A DNA stretch of 64,000 nt from Actinobacillus porcitonsillarum (GCF_003101015.1 NZ_CP029206.1:1-64000), one strand, 5' to 3'; counted from the stretch's first letter, positions 50,509-59,909 are shown. Made by a program: numbers and translations. Notes: a model not told the origin generated them from the sequence alone.

Positions 50509-51093
50509 TTATATAAATCCAAAGTCGTAATCATGGCTACCATTATTTTCAGTTCTTTTACCTTTTACTAAACTAGCCGAAACGTTATGAGGAAGCTTAA
50601 TTTTCTCATTCTTCCACATATCAAGGATATCATCTTTTCTACCAATCAATGTCTTATTCAATGAATATGGTCTATCTTCATTATAAGGCTGGCTTAAACT
50701 CTCTTCTTTATATGCAATAAATGTTTTTACTTGATGCGGATATCCCAATTTTAATATGGCCATTACTGCTATAGAAGATAAATACATTCCTTCAAACTGA
50801 CTAATAACTTTCTCAAATTCACTTTTAGTTAACTTACTTTTCATTTCTACGATATTAAGGGTTAACGTGCTGTTGGATTCAAAAATTATAAATGCCGCTT
50901 CAGCGCATTTTTTGTTTGCTAAACACCAAACTTTGGTTACATTATCTCTAGTTTTTATAAGCAGAATCTCATTGTGACATCTAAAAATAGACTTACCTTG
51001 CCCATTTCCTTGTGAATTTTTTTCTTCTATGAAAAATTCAGTATTAGGCTCTATTCTATTTATATACGAAGAATCTAAAAGAGTTAGTTCCAT
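50509..51093 (-). CDS. Unknown protein paired with OLD-like ATPase
   Basis: A 194-aa protein I do not recognise. It is soluble, with no TM or signal segment. A central stretch (AAFIIFE at 66-72, LNIVEMKSK at 79-87, then Gln99 in KVISQFEGMYLSS) has the order beta strand, E-x-K, helix with Gln that is common in PD-(D/E)XK nuclease folds. This is a visual impression only. The gene starts 2 bases after the ATPase stop, so the two act as one unit. It is markedly AT-rich compared with valS, suggesting transfer. Possible role: effector of a defence module. Confidence 0.6.
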   Translation of the reverse strand: MELTLLDSSYINRIEPNTEFFIEEKNSQGNGQGKSIFRCHNEILLIKTRDNVTKVWCLANKKCAEAAFIIFESNSTLTLNIVEMKSKLTKSEFEKVISQFEGMYLSSIAVMAILKLGYPHQVKTFIAYKEESLSQPYNEDRPYSLNKTLIGRKDDILDMWKNEKIKLPHNVSASLVKGKRTENNGSHDYDFGFI

Positions 51094-51095
51094 TT

Positions 51096-52460
51096 TTACT
51101 TCTCATCTATCAAATCTATAATACTATTAGTTTCTTTAGCTAAAGCAATGAGAACTTCATTTAAAGAATCTGCAATAAAGCCATAATCTCCACAAGTTAA
51201 CTGTTCTACATCTGTAATTTCACTATTGCATTTAAACTCATAGGTCACAACATTACTTTCACTAAGTAATTCATCTTCGGATATGTCAAATACGGAAATA
51301 TCTTTACCTTGTTTTTTTAGACGTTCTAACAAAATTAAATTATTTAATTGCTGTAAAAATGTATCGCTATGGGTTGTAATTAATATTTTCTTCCCTTTAT
51401 TAACCATTTTTACAAGTGCTTTTGCCATTTCTCGTTGTGCTTCTAAATGAAGATGGGCTTCTGGCTCTTCAAATAAAATAAAATCTTTTCTTACAGAGTC
51501 AGCTCCTAAAATAGCCATAGGAGTCAATTCAGTAACAAGGGAAGATGATGCTGACAATGGAATTGATTTGTCTGTCTTATTAGGTAAATATTCATATCTA
51601 TTAGTTGATGAATTGATTTTTATTTTTCCTCCCATTAACTCTTTTAAATATGTATATTCCTTATCATTATCAAACAATAAACTATTTAGATGTAAAGCAA
51701 AATTTAATGTCGGTTGAGTAAAGTCATTTGTCTTCCTTTCTAAATCATCCTTAGAGAACAGCTGTCCTCTAAACGGCCCCGAAATAATGTTATTCAAATT
51801 TAGTACAATACCCGTTCTTGCAGCAGGTATATATATATTATGCCATAATTCTGAGAATTCATTCACAGAATAAGATAATTTAGCAATATAATCCCAAAAT
51901 ATTTTATTAATATATTCAATTAATTCATCCCTAGATGTAGTATTAACGATTACTCCTATTTCATAATTGGTGTTTATTTCATTGTGTTTTATTGTAATTT
52001 GATAAAAGCTATCAACACCCAGATTTTTAACACTTAAATTTAAACCAACATCCTCAAATGTATCATTTAATAACTTTAACTTAGAATTCTCAAAATGAGA
52101 AAATCTAAAAGCATTATTAAGAATTTCTTTAGACTCTTCCACTAATTTCTTATTAATAACTTCCTGTATTTTTTTAATTTCAGTTGATTCTACAAGAACA
52201 TTAACATTAACATTAACATTAACATTATTTCCAAAATTTAAATCCATAAATTTGGACTTAAATAAATCATTGTATTTTTTGCGTAAATCAGAACTAATAA
52301 AATTAATAACATCTAGATTTTTTAGATAGTTAATTAAAGCCCATAATGCCGTAGTGGCGTATGTCTTACCGCTATTATTTTTTCCAATAAAAATTGTAAG
52401 AGGCTTAAGCTCAAATTTAGCTTTTTTTAGCTTACCAACATTTTCAATTTCAAATCTCAT
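51096..52460 (-). CDS. OLD-like AAA family ATPase (AAA_15/AAA_21 type)
   Basis: A 454-aa SMC/ABC-like ATPase. Walker A GKNNSGKT (26-33) follows the typical MRFEIENVGKLKKAKFELKPLTIFIG start. Walker B is FILFEEPEAHLHLEAQREMAKAL, and the His switch is KILITTHSDTFLQQLNNL. There is no TOPRIM domain after it, unlike OLD nucleases. ATPases of this class are the sensor subunits of several phage-defence systems (Septu-, PARIS- and retron-linked types). The ATG at 52460 with GAGGAT upstream is preferred to a 64-codon extension that would read through repeat DNA. Strongly AT-rich. Confidence 0.8.
   Translation of the reverse strand: MRFEIENVGKLKKAKFELKPLTIFIGKNNSGKTYATTALWALINYLKNLDVINFISSDLRKKYNDLFKSKFMDLNFGNNVNVNVNVNVLVESTEIKKIQEVINKKLVEESKEILNNAFRFSHFENSKLKLLNDTFEDVGLNLSVKNLGVDSFYQITIKHNEINTNYEIGVIVNTTSRDELIEYINKIFWDYIAKLSYSVNEFSELWHNIYIPAARTGIVLNLNNIISGPFRGQLFSKDDLERKTNDFTQPTLNFALHLNSLLFDNDKEYTYLKELMGGKIKINSSTNRYEYLPNKTDKSIPLSASSSLVTELTPMAILGADSVRKDFILFEEPEAHLHLEAQREMAKALVKMVNKGKKILITTHSDTFLQQLNNLILLERLKKQGKDISVFDISEDELLSESNVVTYEFKCNSEITDVEQLTCGDYGFIADSLNEVLIALAKETNSIIDLIDEK
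52197..52226. repeat. Hexanucleotide tandem repeat (AACATT x5) in the ATPase gene
   Basis: Five perfect copies of AACATT (plus strand) encode an NVNVNVNVNV run at residues 79-88 of the ATPase. The unit is in frame, so slippage would add or remove residue pairs in an early domain without stopping translation. Confidence 0.9.
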
Positions 52461-52543
52461 ATAGATTATCCTCGGATGCACCCGCCAGAGATGGGAGTAT
52501 CGTTTCATTTGCAAATTTTTCCTAAAACCTGACCGCTTGCAAT

Positions 52544-52612
52544 CCACGCACGGCAAGACGTACATGGTTACGATCAGCCTTCGGCTGAGTGAGCCACTCT
52601 GTGGCTCTTTTT
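52544..52612 (+). repeat. Bipartite hairpin element F (transposase-associated family)
   Basis: Hairpin 1 at 52544-52567 (CCACGCACG/CGTACATGG, two C-A mismatches) is followed by TTACGATCA and hairpin 2 (TCAGCCTTCGGCTGA). A further perfect stem GAGCCAC/GTGGCTC with T5 ends at 52612. It faces element G and resembles the elements that bracket the two transposases. Confidence 0.65.
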
Positions 52613-52620
52613 CCAATCGC

Positions 52621-52669
52621 CAGCGGGGCTGAATTATGCTTAACTGAGTCAAGGCTTTGCCGTGCTAGG
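52621..52669 (-). repeat. Bipartite hairpin element G (transposase-associated family)
   Basis: Read on the minus strand: CCTAGCACGGCAAAGCC, a decayed hairpin 1, then TTAAGCATAATT and hairpin 2 CAGCCCCGCTG. It shares the CTAGCACGGCAA start with elements A and C and the TTAAGCAT linker with E. It converges on F with no transposase between them. Confidence 0.6.
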
Positions 52670-52695
52670 AATAAGGTAAATTTTACTGACCGACT

Positions 52696-53289
52696 TTATT
52701 TTACATACCCCAATATTAACAACTCGTTCACTAAATCCTCACACCATTGAGGCAATTTATCTGTTAATTTAGTAACAGTTTTATTTTCTGAAATAACAAG
52801 CTGTATTTTTGGACTATCTGATGAATTATCGTAAATAAATGTTTCGTCATTTAATAAAATTGCTTGAATTAAATTTTCTCGATTAATTTGATAACGCCTT
52901 TTAATCGTCTCTTCCTCAATAAAATGCCCACCTGCTTTTACTCTTGCTTTGACACGAGCAATATTTATTTTTGGATCATCTACTCCAACATAATTTAAAC
53001 GAGTATAAAAATTCTTCTTCGCTACTTCCATTCTTTGCAAAATGGATTTACCTGATAGGGTTGATTCCATTGAAAAAGAAATATTATGTCGTATTGCAAA
53101 TTTAAATAGCTCTACTGCTTTTCTACCTGCCTCAATATCTGCCAATCTTGGGTTGCCAGGATTAATTTGCATTGCAATATGATCTGAATCAATCACAATC
53201 TGCACGGAATCCTGATTAAAAGAGCGTAATGTTGATTTACCCGCTCCATTTGTTCCGCAGTAGAAAATAGCAAGAGACTTATTGTGCAT
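52696..53289 (-). CDS. Zeta-toxin-like kinase
   Basis: A 197-aa P-loop protein of the Zeta toxin/AAA kinase type. Walker A GTNGAGKST is at 12-20, followed by VIDSDHIAMQINPGNPRLADIEAGRKAV and FSMESTLSG, segments seen in Zeta-family toxins that phosphorylate UDP-activated sugars. The ATG at 53289 lies inside the preceding 55-codon gene (11-base overlap), and a TTG two codons earlier is possible. Toxicity is inferred, not shown. The flanking hairpin elements F/G suggest the region is an insertion site. Confidence 0.75.
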   Translation of the reverse strand: MHNKSLAIFYCGTNGAGKSTLRSFNQDSVQIVIDSDHIAMQINPGNPRLADIEAGRKAVELFKFAIRHNISFSMESTLSGKSILQRMEVAKKNFYTRLNYVGVDDPKINIARVKARVKAGGHFIEEETIKRRYQINRENLIQAILLNDETFIYDNSSDSPKIQLVISENKTVTKLTDKLPQWCEDLVNELLILGYVK

Positions 53290-53446
53290 ATTCAATCACT
53301 CGAATAAAACCATTTGGGTGATGCTCAATCAAATCCCCATTTTCTCGGCGATAAGTCAAAACTTCCTTTTTTTTCTTTTCCGCAATCCAAGCAGAGAACA
53401 AAACATCAAGCTCTTTTTGTTTTTGCAGAATTTCGTCTTTCGTCAT
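53279..53446 (-). CDS. Small protein, candidate antitoxin of the Zeta-like kinase
   Basis: A 55-codon gene with a good ribosome site (GGAGA) and an ATG at 53446. The product begins MTKDEILQKQKELDVLFSAW, has a Lys-rich middle (AEKKKKEVL) and ends IRVIEYAQ. It overlaps the Zeta-like gene by 11 bases in another frame, the usual layout of toxin-antitoxin pairs. It is not similar to the classical epsilon or PezA antitoxins by eye. Function is inferred from position. Confidence 0.65.
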   Translation of the reverse strand: MTKDEILQKQKELDVLFSAWIAEKKKKEVLTYRRENGDLIEHHPNGFIRVIEYAQ

Positions 53447-53481
53447 TGTATTCTCCTAGCAAGGCGGTCAATTTCATCATA

Positions 53482-53913
53482 TTACTCCCCCTTTACCATA
53501 TCCAAATGCGGTATGCCATCTTCCAAATAAACTTCGGAAATCGGTTCAAACCCAAGCGATTGATAAAAATCTTGCAAATAGGCTTGGGCTTGCACATAGA
53601 CCTTTTCACTTTGCCATTGTTGCTGGCAAACAGTAAGTGCTTGTGTCATCAATTTTTTTGCCAAGCCTGTGCCGCGAGCTTCCTTTGTAACTAATACTCT
53701 GCCGATATGCACGCCGTCTTGTTCGGGAATAATCCGACAGTAAGCGGTCAGTTTTTGCGAATTTTTTGCAAAAAGATGTAAGGCTTTCAGATCTTTTTCA
53801 TCGACTTCTTGATAAGCGCAATTTTGCTCTACCACAAAAACTGCGATACGCGCTTGGTAAATCTCAAAAAGTTCTTGAGTGGAAAGCTCAGAAAATGCTT
53901 TTAATTGCCACAT
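53482..53913 (-). CDS. elaA: ElaA-family GNAT N-acetyltransferase
   Basis: A 143-aa acetyltransferase of the ElaA subgroup. The N-terminus LSTQELFEIYQARIAVFVVEQNCAYQEVDEKDL is diagnostic, and the acetyl-CoA motif is HIGRVLVTKEARGTGLAKKLM. The C-terminus DFYQSLGFEPISEVYLEDGIPHLDM also matches. The substrate is not known. The start overlaps by 13 bases a 49-codon frame upstream (53901-54050), suggesting coupling. Confidence 0.9.
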   Translation of the reverse strand: MWQLKAFSELSTQELFEIYQARIAVFVVEQNCAYQEVDEKDLKALHLFAKNSQKLTAYCRIIPEQDGVHIGRVLVTKEARGTGLAKKLMTQALTVCQQQWQSEKVYVQAQAYLQDFYQSLGFEPISEVYLEDGIPHLDMVKGE

Positions 53914-54050
53914 ACGCCTTGTTTCAATCCTAAGATTACTAAATCTTCAAAATGCGTTTCCATATCCGCTACTTGAGGAAGTTTGCCCCAAACTTGATCG
54001 TAAATTTCAAGAATACGAGGTAAATCATCGGCCTGAGCAAAACGAAACAT
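53901..54050 (-). CDS. Short ORF, possible remnant of a GNAT N-terminus
   Basis: A 49-codon frame starting MFRFAQADDLPRILEIYDQVWGKL, which looks like the first beta strand and helix of an acetyltransferase, but it stops before any acetyl-CoA motif. It overlaps elaA by 13 bases. It could be a decayed gene or a small leader cistron. No upstream ribosome site is convincing. Confidence 0.4.
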   Translation of the reverse strand: MFRFAQADDLPRILEIYDQVWGKLPQVADMETHFEDLVILGLKQGVCGN

Positions 54051-54175
54051 AGAAAGTTTTTATCTGGAAAATAGCCTTTATTAAACTCGCTATTTTAACA
54101 GAAAATCTCATTAAAATCTGTTTTTTGGGGCATTTTAGAAAAATAAAAGGAGAACATTGCATCCTCCCCTTTTAC

Positions 54176-54817
54176 TTACTTATTCGACCCTTCAGGATGT
54201 AACCCAATTCCCCGATGACGTTCTTTGAGTTTTTCAATGACATCTTGCCACGCCAAATTTTCGTTGTGGAGCAATACAGTTAAGTGATAAACCAAATCTG
54301 CCGCTTCGCTAACTAATTCATCGGGATCTTTTGCCATCGCAGCCAGCGCCGTTTCAACCCCTTCTTCACCGACTTTCTGTGCAATTTTCTTCGTGCCTTT
54401 CGCATAAAGTTTTGCCGTGTAAGAGCTTTCAGGATCGGCGTTTTTACGCTCGGCAAGGGTGCGTTCTAATTTACTAAACCACGTCCAATCGCCTTCAGAT
54501 TGGGTTTTAAACTGATGAAAACAACTTTCCGCCCCCGTATGACAGGTTTCGCCAATCGGATCGGCTAAAATCAGCAAGGTGTCGTTATCGCAATCCAAGC
54601 TCATATCCACCACGTTTAAGAAATGCCCCGAAGTTTCCCCTTTCGTCCATAAACGTTGTTTAGTGCGGGAGAAAAACGTCACTTTTTTCTCGGCTAATGT
54701 TTTGGCTAATGCTTCTTGGTTCATATAACCAAGCATTAGGACTTCACAGGTTTGGGCGTTTTGGATGATCACGGGGAGAAGGTTATCGACTTTTTGCCAA
54801 TCTACTTTATTTATCAT
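54176..54817 (-). CDS. hisI: Bifunctional phosphoribosyl-AMP cyclohydrolase / phosphoribosyl-ATP pyrophosphatase HisIE
   Basis: Catalyses steps 2 and 3 of histidine synthesis. The 213-aa protein has the HisI domain (about 1-115; [44 protein letters not shown]) with zinc and magnesium ligands, and the HisE domain (about 120-205; [29 protein letters not shown]). It is the last gene of the operon, here separated from hisF by a transposase cassette. A weak hairpin (about 54145-54170) may terminate it. Confidence 0.96.
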   Translation of the reverse strand: MINKVDWQKVDNLLPVIIQNAQTCEVLMLGYMNQEALAKTLAEKKVTFFSRTKQRLWTKGETSGHFLNVVDMSLDCDNDTLLILADPIGETCHTGAESCFHQFKTQSEGDWTWFSKLERTLAERKNADPESSYTAKLYAKGTKKIAQKVGEEGVETALAAMAKDPDELVSEAADLVYHLTVLLHNENLAWQDVIEKLKERHRGIGLHPEGSNK

Positions 54818-54833
54818 TCTCTATCCTTATTTT

Positions 54834-54886
54834 CCTAGCACGGCAAGCCGTACTAGGTTACGCATAATTGGGTGGCTTCGCCACCC
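54834..54886 (+). repeat. Bipartite hairpin element A, 3' side of transposase 1
   Basis: A 53-bp unit: hairpin 1 CCTAG-C-ACGGC-AA-GCCGT-A-CTAGG, linker TTACGCATAATTG, and hairpin 2 GGGTGGCttcGCCACCC. It starts 16 bases after hisI on the coding side and ends 1 base from the transposase stop codon. Confidence 0.85.
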
Positions 54887-54887
54887 T

Positions 54888-55343
54888 TTATAAATTTCTT
54901 TCGAAATATTGTTCATCATATTCAATACCATAATCTGTAAACAGAAATTTAATTTCATCCACAAAATTTTGGCTTTTATGATGTTCTTTTTGATTTTTAA
55001 TGTAATTGATTATTTGTGCTTTCTCTCGTTCGCTATAAGTTAAAGCACAATAACCTTTAGACCACGCATAAAAATCAGGGAAATAATCACGATGTTGTTC
55101 TAAAAATAAATGGGTACTATTTTTTAAATGCTTCACAAAATCTGCTACATTGATGGTTGCTTTTAATTCAACAAATAGATGCAAATGATCAGGCATACCA
55201 TTTATTCGATAAAGCACCACATCCTGCTCTTTCGCATAGCCCCAAATATAACGATACAAAATTTCTTCGTGTTCTTCCACAATAGTTGGCAAACCATATT
55301 TTGTACGAAAAACAATATGATAAAGCAATCTTGTATAACTCAT
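54888..55343 (-). CDS. IS200/IS605-type Y1 (HUH) transposase, RAYT-like, copy 1
   Basis: A 151-aa Transposase_17 (Y1) protein. The HUH motif is His53-Leu-His55 in MPDHLHLFVEL. The catalytic tyrosine is Tyr114 in IINYIKNQKEHH. FYAWSKGYCALTYS and FLFTDYGIEYDEQYF are other family segments. All catalytic residues are present and the frame is intact. It is about 63% identical (95 of 151 by hand count) to copy 2. It is bracketed by convergent hairpin elements A and B rather than by classical IS200 ends, as for REP-associated transposases (RAYTs). Inserted between hisF and hisIE. Confidence 0.88.
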   Translation of the reverse strand: MSYTRLLYHIVFRTKYGLPTIVEEHEEILYRYIWGYAKEQDVVLYRINGMPDHLHLFVELKATINVADFVKHLKNSTHLFLEQHRDYFPDFYAWSKGYCALTYSEREKAQIINYIKNQKEHHKSQNFVDEIKFLFTDYGIEYDEQYFERNL

Positions 55344-55357
55344 TTTATCCCCAAAAT

Positions 55358-55410
55358 GGTGGCAAAGCCACCGAACTATGCGTAACCGATTGCGACAACG
55401 TCGCTGTCGG
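55358..55410 (-). repeat. Bipartite hairpin element B, 5' side of transposase 1
   Basis: Read on the minus strand: hairpin 1 (CCGA/TCGG with GCGAC/GTCGC inside), linker TTACGCATAGTTC, and hairpin 2 GGTGGCtttGCCACC, which lies 14 bases upstream of the transposase start. It has the same length and linker as A, but hairpin 1 is unrelated in sequence. Confidence 0.85.
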
Positions 55411-55435
55411 TATTAATGCTTACCTTCTCTTTTCC

Positions 55436-55488
55436 CCTAGCACGGCAAGCCGTACTAGGTTACGCATCATTGGGTGGCTTTGTCACCC
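55436..55488 (+). repeat. Bipartite hairpin element C, near-copy of A
   Basis: A 53-bp copy of element A with three differences (positions 33, 46 and 48 of the unit). The hairpin 2 changes leave G-T pairs, so the stem is kept. It stands alone between element B and hisF. Confidence 0.85.
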
Positions 55489-55497
55489 AGAGATTAT

Positions 55498-57384
<1,887 letters not shown>

Positions 57385-57444
57385 ATCAGAACGTAAACGT
57401 TTTGCATTTTTTCTTAACTATGTAGTTTCCTTTTCTCTCATAAT

Positions 57445-57507
57445 CCCCTCTCCCTCCGAAAAATGTTTTACATTTTTCTCCTCCCTCGCCCGCAAGCGAG
57501 CGAGGGG
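57445..57507 (-). repeat. 63-bp structured repeat I, 5' side of the DUF559 gene
   Basis: Inverted copy of repeat H. Its second stem reads GAAAAATG/CATTTTTC with loop TAAAA: three adjacent base pairs differ from repeat H and all three remain paired. It ends 9 bases before the yiiM stop. Confidence 0.9.
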
Positions 57508-57515
57508 AAGAGTAG

Positions 57516-58172
57516 TTAAATTCTTGATAATTGCGTTCTCAACGTCCGCTTAAACGCCTCTGCCAGCACTTCGCAAGCTAAGGCTTTTTCTAACTCCGCA
57601 CGCATTGCCTCTGTTGGCTTTTGTGCGGCAAGTTGGTTTAGATGCATAATGTTTAAATCTGGATACGAGCGTTGCAATCGGTGGATTTTGTCGCCTTTTT
57701 TGCAAACGCCGGTTTGAACCACACGCACATACCAACCTGTTAAACCTTGCTCTCGCACGATTTTTTGCGTCTCCGCACACTCAGAATTAAGCGACAACCG
57801 CTCGCAAGGTTTGCGTGGTTGCGACACTTCTAAAATCACATCGCCGATTTGATAACGGTCGCCCACACAAACGTTGGTTTCATCCAATTCGGAAACGATA
57901 AAATTCTCGCCGTAAATCGCCGTGTTCTTCCAATCGAAATCTTTACCGATAAGTGCGGTCAATTTTTCAAAGGTTTTTTCCGCCATAAAAAATAATGCTT
58001 TATCCACACCGCCGTGATGGGCTTTCAAACCTACATCATTGCCTTCTGCTCCTAATTCGTGAACGGTGATTTTGTCCACCGGTTGCTTGCGAATAGCACT
58101 TTCTAAGGTTGTTCCGTCCGCAAAAGTGATGTTTTCTACCAAACCGATTTTTAAGGCTAACACTTCCGCCAT
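57516..58172 (-). CDS. MOSC-domain protein (YiiM-like)
   Basis: A 218-aa MOSC-domain protein of the YiiM type, a family linked to reduction of N-hydroxylated compounds via molybdenum cofactor. It has the core GAEGNDVGLKAHHGGVDKALFFMAEKTFEKL, the cofactor Cys in VSQPRKPCERLSL, and GLTGWYVRVVQTG. Its ATG overlaps the hisH stop (TAATG), so it is translated with the his genes although it has no known role in histidine synthesis. It carries an AAGTGCGGT uptake signal (57951-57959). Confidence 0.88.
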   Translation of the reverse strand: MAEVLALKIGLVENITFADGTTLESAIRKQPVDKITVHELGAEGNDVGLKAHHGGVDKALFFMAEKTFEKLTALIGKDFDWKNTAIYGENFIVSELDETNVCVGDRYQIGDVILEVSQPRKPCERLSLNSECAETQKIVREQGLTGWYVRVVQTGVCKKGDKIHRLQRSYPDLNIMHLNQLAAQKPTEAMRAELEKALACEVLAEAFKRTLRTQLSRI

Positions 58173-58765
58173 TAAATATTCTCCACAAAATTTTTCAACA
58201 ACTGCGCCCCGTTTTTACCCGAACGCTCAGGGTGGAACTGCACACCATAAAAATTTTTGCTCGCAATCGCCGCTGAAAAATCCACGCCATAGTTGCTGGT
58301 CGCAATGGTATTCTCATTTGGTAGCACCGCATAACTATGCACAAAATAGAAATGGCTGTCTTGCTCAATGCCGGCAAACAACGGATGATCCGCCGCATAA
58401 TGCACACGGTTCCAGCCCATATGCGGCAACGGCAAGCCTGTATTCGGAATTAACTCCGTTTTACCGCTCATCAGGCGCAAAGTTTCCACATTGCCCTCGG
58501 TGGAAAACTCCGTCATCAGCTGCATCCCCAAACAGATGCCAAGCATCGGTTGAGTGGCATTTTGAATGGTTTCAATCAGCTTGCGATCCTGCAGATTTTT
58601 CATCGCTGCAATCGCCGTCCCCACACCTGGTAACAGCAATTTATCTGCCGATTTAATTTTCGCCAAATCACGGCTAATTTCCGCTTGAATATTCAGGCGG
58701 TCGAATGCAAATTTTACAGAAGACAGGTTTGCACAGCCTGTGTCGATGATTACTAGATTAGTCAT
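58172..58765 (-). CDS. hisH: Imidazole glycerol phosphate synthase subunit HisH
   Basis: Glutamine amidotransferase that supplies ammonia to HisF. The 197-aa protein has the nucleophile Cys in LGICLGMQLMTEFS, the His in YGVQFHPERSGKNG with the following Glu, and the start VIIDTGCANLSSVKFAFDRL. It ends in an overlap with yiiM and is preceded 7 bases upstream by the putAbiC-like gene. Confidence 0.97.
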   Translation of the reverse strand: MTNLVIIDTGCANLSSVKFAFDRLNIQAEISRDLAKIKSADKLLLPGVGTAIAAMKNLQDRKLIETIQNATQPMLGICLGMQLMTEFSTEGNVETLRLMSGKTELIPNTGLPLPHMGWNRVHYAADHPLFAGIEQDSHFYFVHSYAVLPNENTIATSNYGVDFSAAIASKNFYGVQFHPERSGKNGAQLLKNFVENI

Positions 58766-58772
58766 TTTTTTC

Positions 58773-59825
58773 CTACTTTAAGTATCTCTTATAATAAAGC
58801 AAAATTTGTTCAATATGCTTATTTCCTGTAAATGCCCTTTTGTCAAATCTTTTGATAATTGCTAAAAACAAACTACTAAAGAAAAAATCAGAATTAAATT
58901 CACTGTTTAGAGAAGTAACATCTAATTGCTCATTTAGCCTTTTCACATTCAAAATAGTTCTGTAACACTCTAATAAACTCGGACTCCTTACTAGATTTCT
59001 TGATACATCATTCATTATTACAACTCTTCCTCCGGAGTTATCCAAGCTAGAAATTAAACAATTCAATTTACATTCATCCAAAGAATCCAGCTCTAAAATA
59101 TTTTGGTAAATAATTTCTTGGCTAATATTATTCATTGTCTTAGAAAGCATCAAAGACTCTAAATAAATCAAATCAATATGTTCTAAAAAACCAAATTCAT
59201 TTATATATTTTATGAATTCGTTATATGATTTATCTCTATAACATAGATGGAAAGCTAAAATTACCAATAATTTTCTTGATAAAAAACTTCTAAGCAAACC
59301 AGAATATTCATTGTTTATATTTAATATATTATTATTGTGAATAAATCTAAGAATACGATATAGATTGAGAAAATAAACATTTATATTTGCATATTCTTTA
59401 TTTAACCCACCAACTTCACACTTCTTTCTAACAGTCTCAAATTTATATGCCCTAGTTAATTCATCATAGACAGTATCAATGTCATTTTCTATGGATGATA
59501 TTTTCAAGTTGTGTTGTTCTAACATCATAAAAAAAGTACGCTCAAAATCTTCTTTTCTCCGACGTTCCTCTTGCTCTCTTTTTTCATTCTCAAATTCAAC
59601 CTTCTGCTCGTTAAAACGTTTACGTTCTAATTGCATTCCATGCAAAACACTTAATAAAGTAACGGCAGAAAAAATCCCACCAATATAACTTCCGAAATGA
59701 TCCCATTTTTCACTATCTGATGATAAGCCTCCATGAAATTGATAAAAATATAATCCTAGTAACCCCAAAACTAATAAAACATACCATTTGTTATTTTTTA
59801 TAAAATCAAAAATTTCTTTAAACAT
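58773..59825 (-). CDS. Membrane protein resembling putative phage abortive infection (putAbiC) proteins
   Basis: A 350-aa protein with two N-terminal TM helices (13-30 and 44-63; WDHFGSYIGGIFSAVTLLSVLHG), a charged coiled coil (66-95), and a cytoplasmic helical domain (FERTFFMMLEQHNLKISSI, YANINVYFLNLYRILRFIHNNN). This layout resembles the putAbiC family of putative phage-exclusion proteins. It is far more AT-rich than the his genes around it and lacks any histidine-pathway feature, so it was probably acquired. It sits 7 bases before hisH, which may now depend on its transcription. Confidence 0.7.
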   Translation of the reverse strand: MFKEIFDFIKNNKWYVLLVLGLLGLYFYQFHGGLSSDSEKWDHFGSYIGGIFSAVTLLSVLHGMQLERKRFNEQKVEFENEKREQEERRRKEDFERTFFMMLEQHNLKISSIENDIDTVYDELTRAYKFETVRKKCEVGGLNKEYANINVYFLNLYRILRFIHNNNILNINNEYSGLLRSFLSRKLLVILAFHLCYRDKSYNEFIKYINEFGFLEHIDLIYLESLMLSKTMNNISQEIIYQNILELDSLDECKLNCLISSLDNSGGRVVIMNDVSRNLVRSPSLLECYRTILNVKRLNEQLDVTSLNSEFNSDFFFSSLFLAIIKRFDKRAFTGNKHIEQILLYYKRYLK

Positions 59826-59887
59826 TTATAACCTCTATACAAGCGGTCAAGTTTCCTAAAAACTTCACAAATTCCAACAGCACTTTT

Positions 59888-59909
59888 GGGCGTACGTAGT
59901 ACGCCCTAC
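59888..59909 (-). repeat. GTAG-headed REP-like hairpin
   Basis: On the minus strand GTAG is followed by GGCGTACtacGTACGCCC. It shares the GTAG head with the repeats at 36.3, 38.9 and 62.7-63.0 kb, but the palindrome is different. It lies between hisB and the putAbiC-like gene. Confidence 0.7.

Noticed and set aside
52591-52612. Perfect GAGCCAC/GTGGCTC stem with T5 as an ordinary terminator
   Set aside because: It faces the plus strand, but both flanking genes are on the minus strand, so it is treated as part of the hairpin element instead.
52461-52652. Longer start of the OLD-like ATPase at 52652
   Set aside because: The extra residues are encoded by hairpin element DNA and the ATG at 52460 gives the canonical MRFEIEN start of this ATPase class.
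54834-55488. Possible CRISPR array from three similar 53-bp units
   Set aside because: The units are not evenly spaced, one is inverted, a transposase gene lies between them, and no spacer-like series or cas gene is present.
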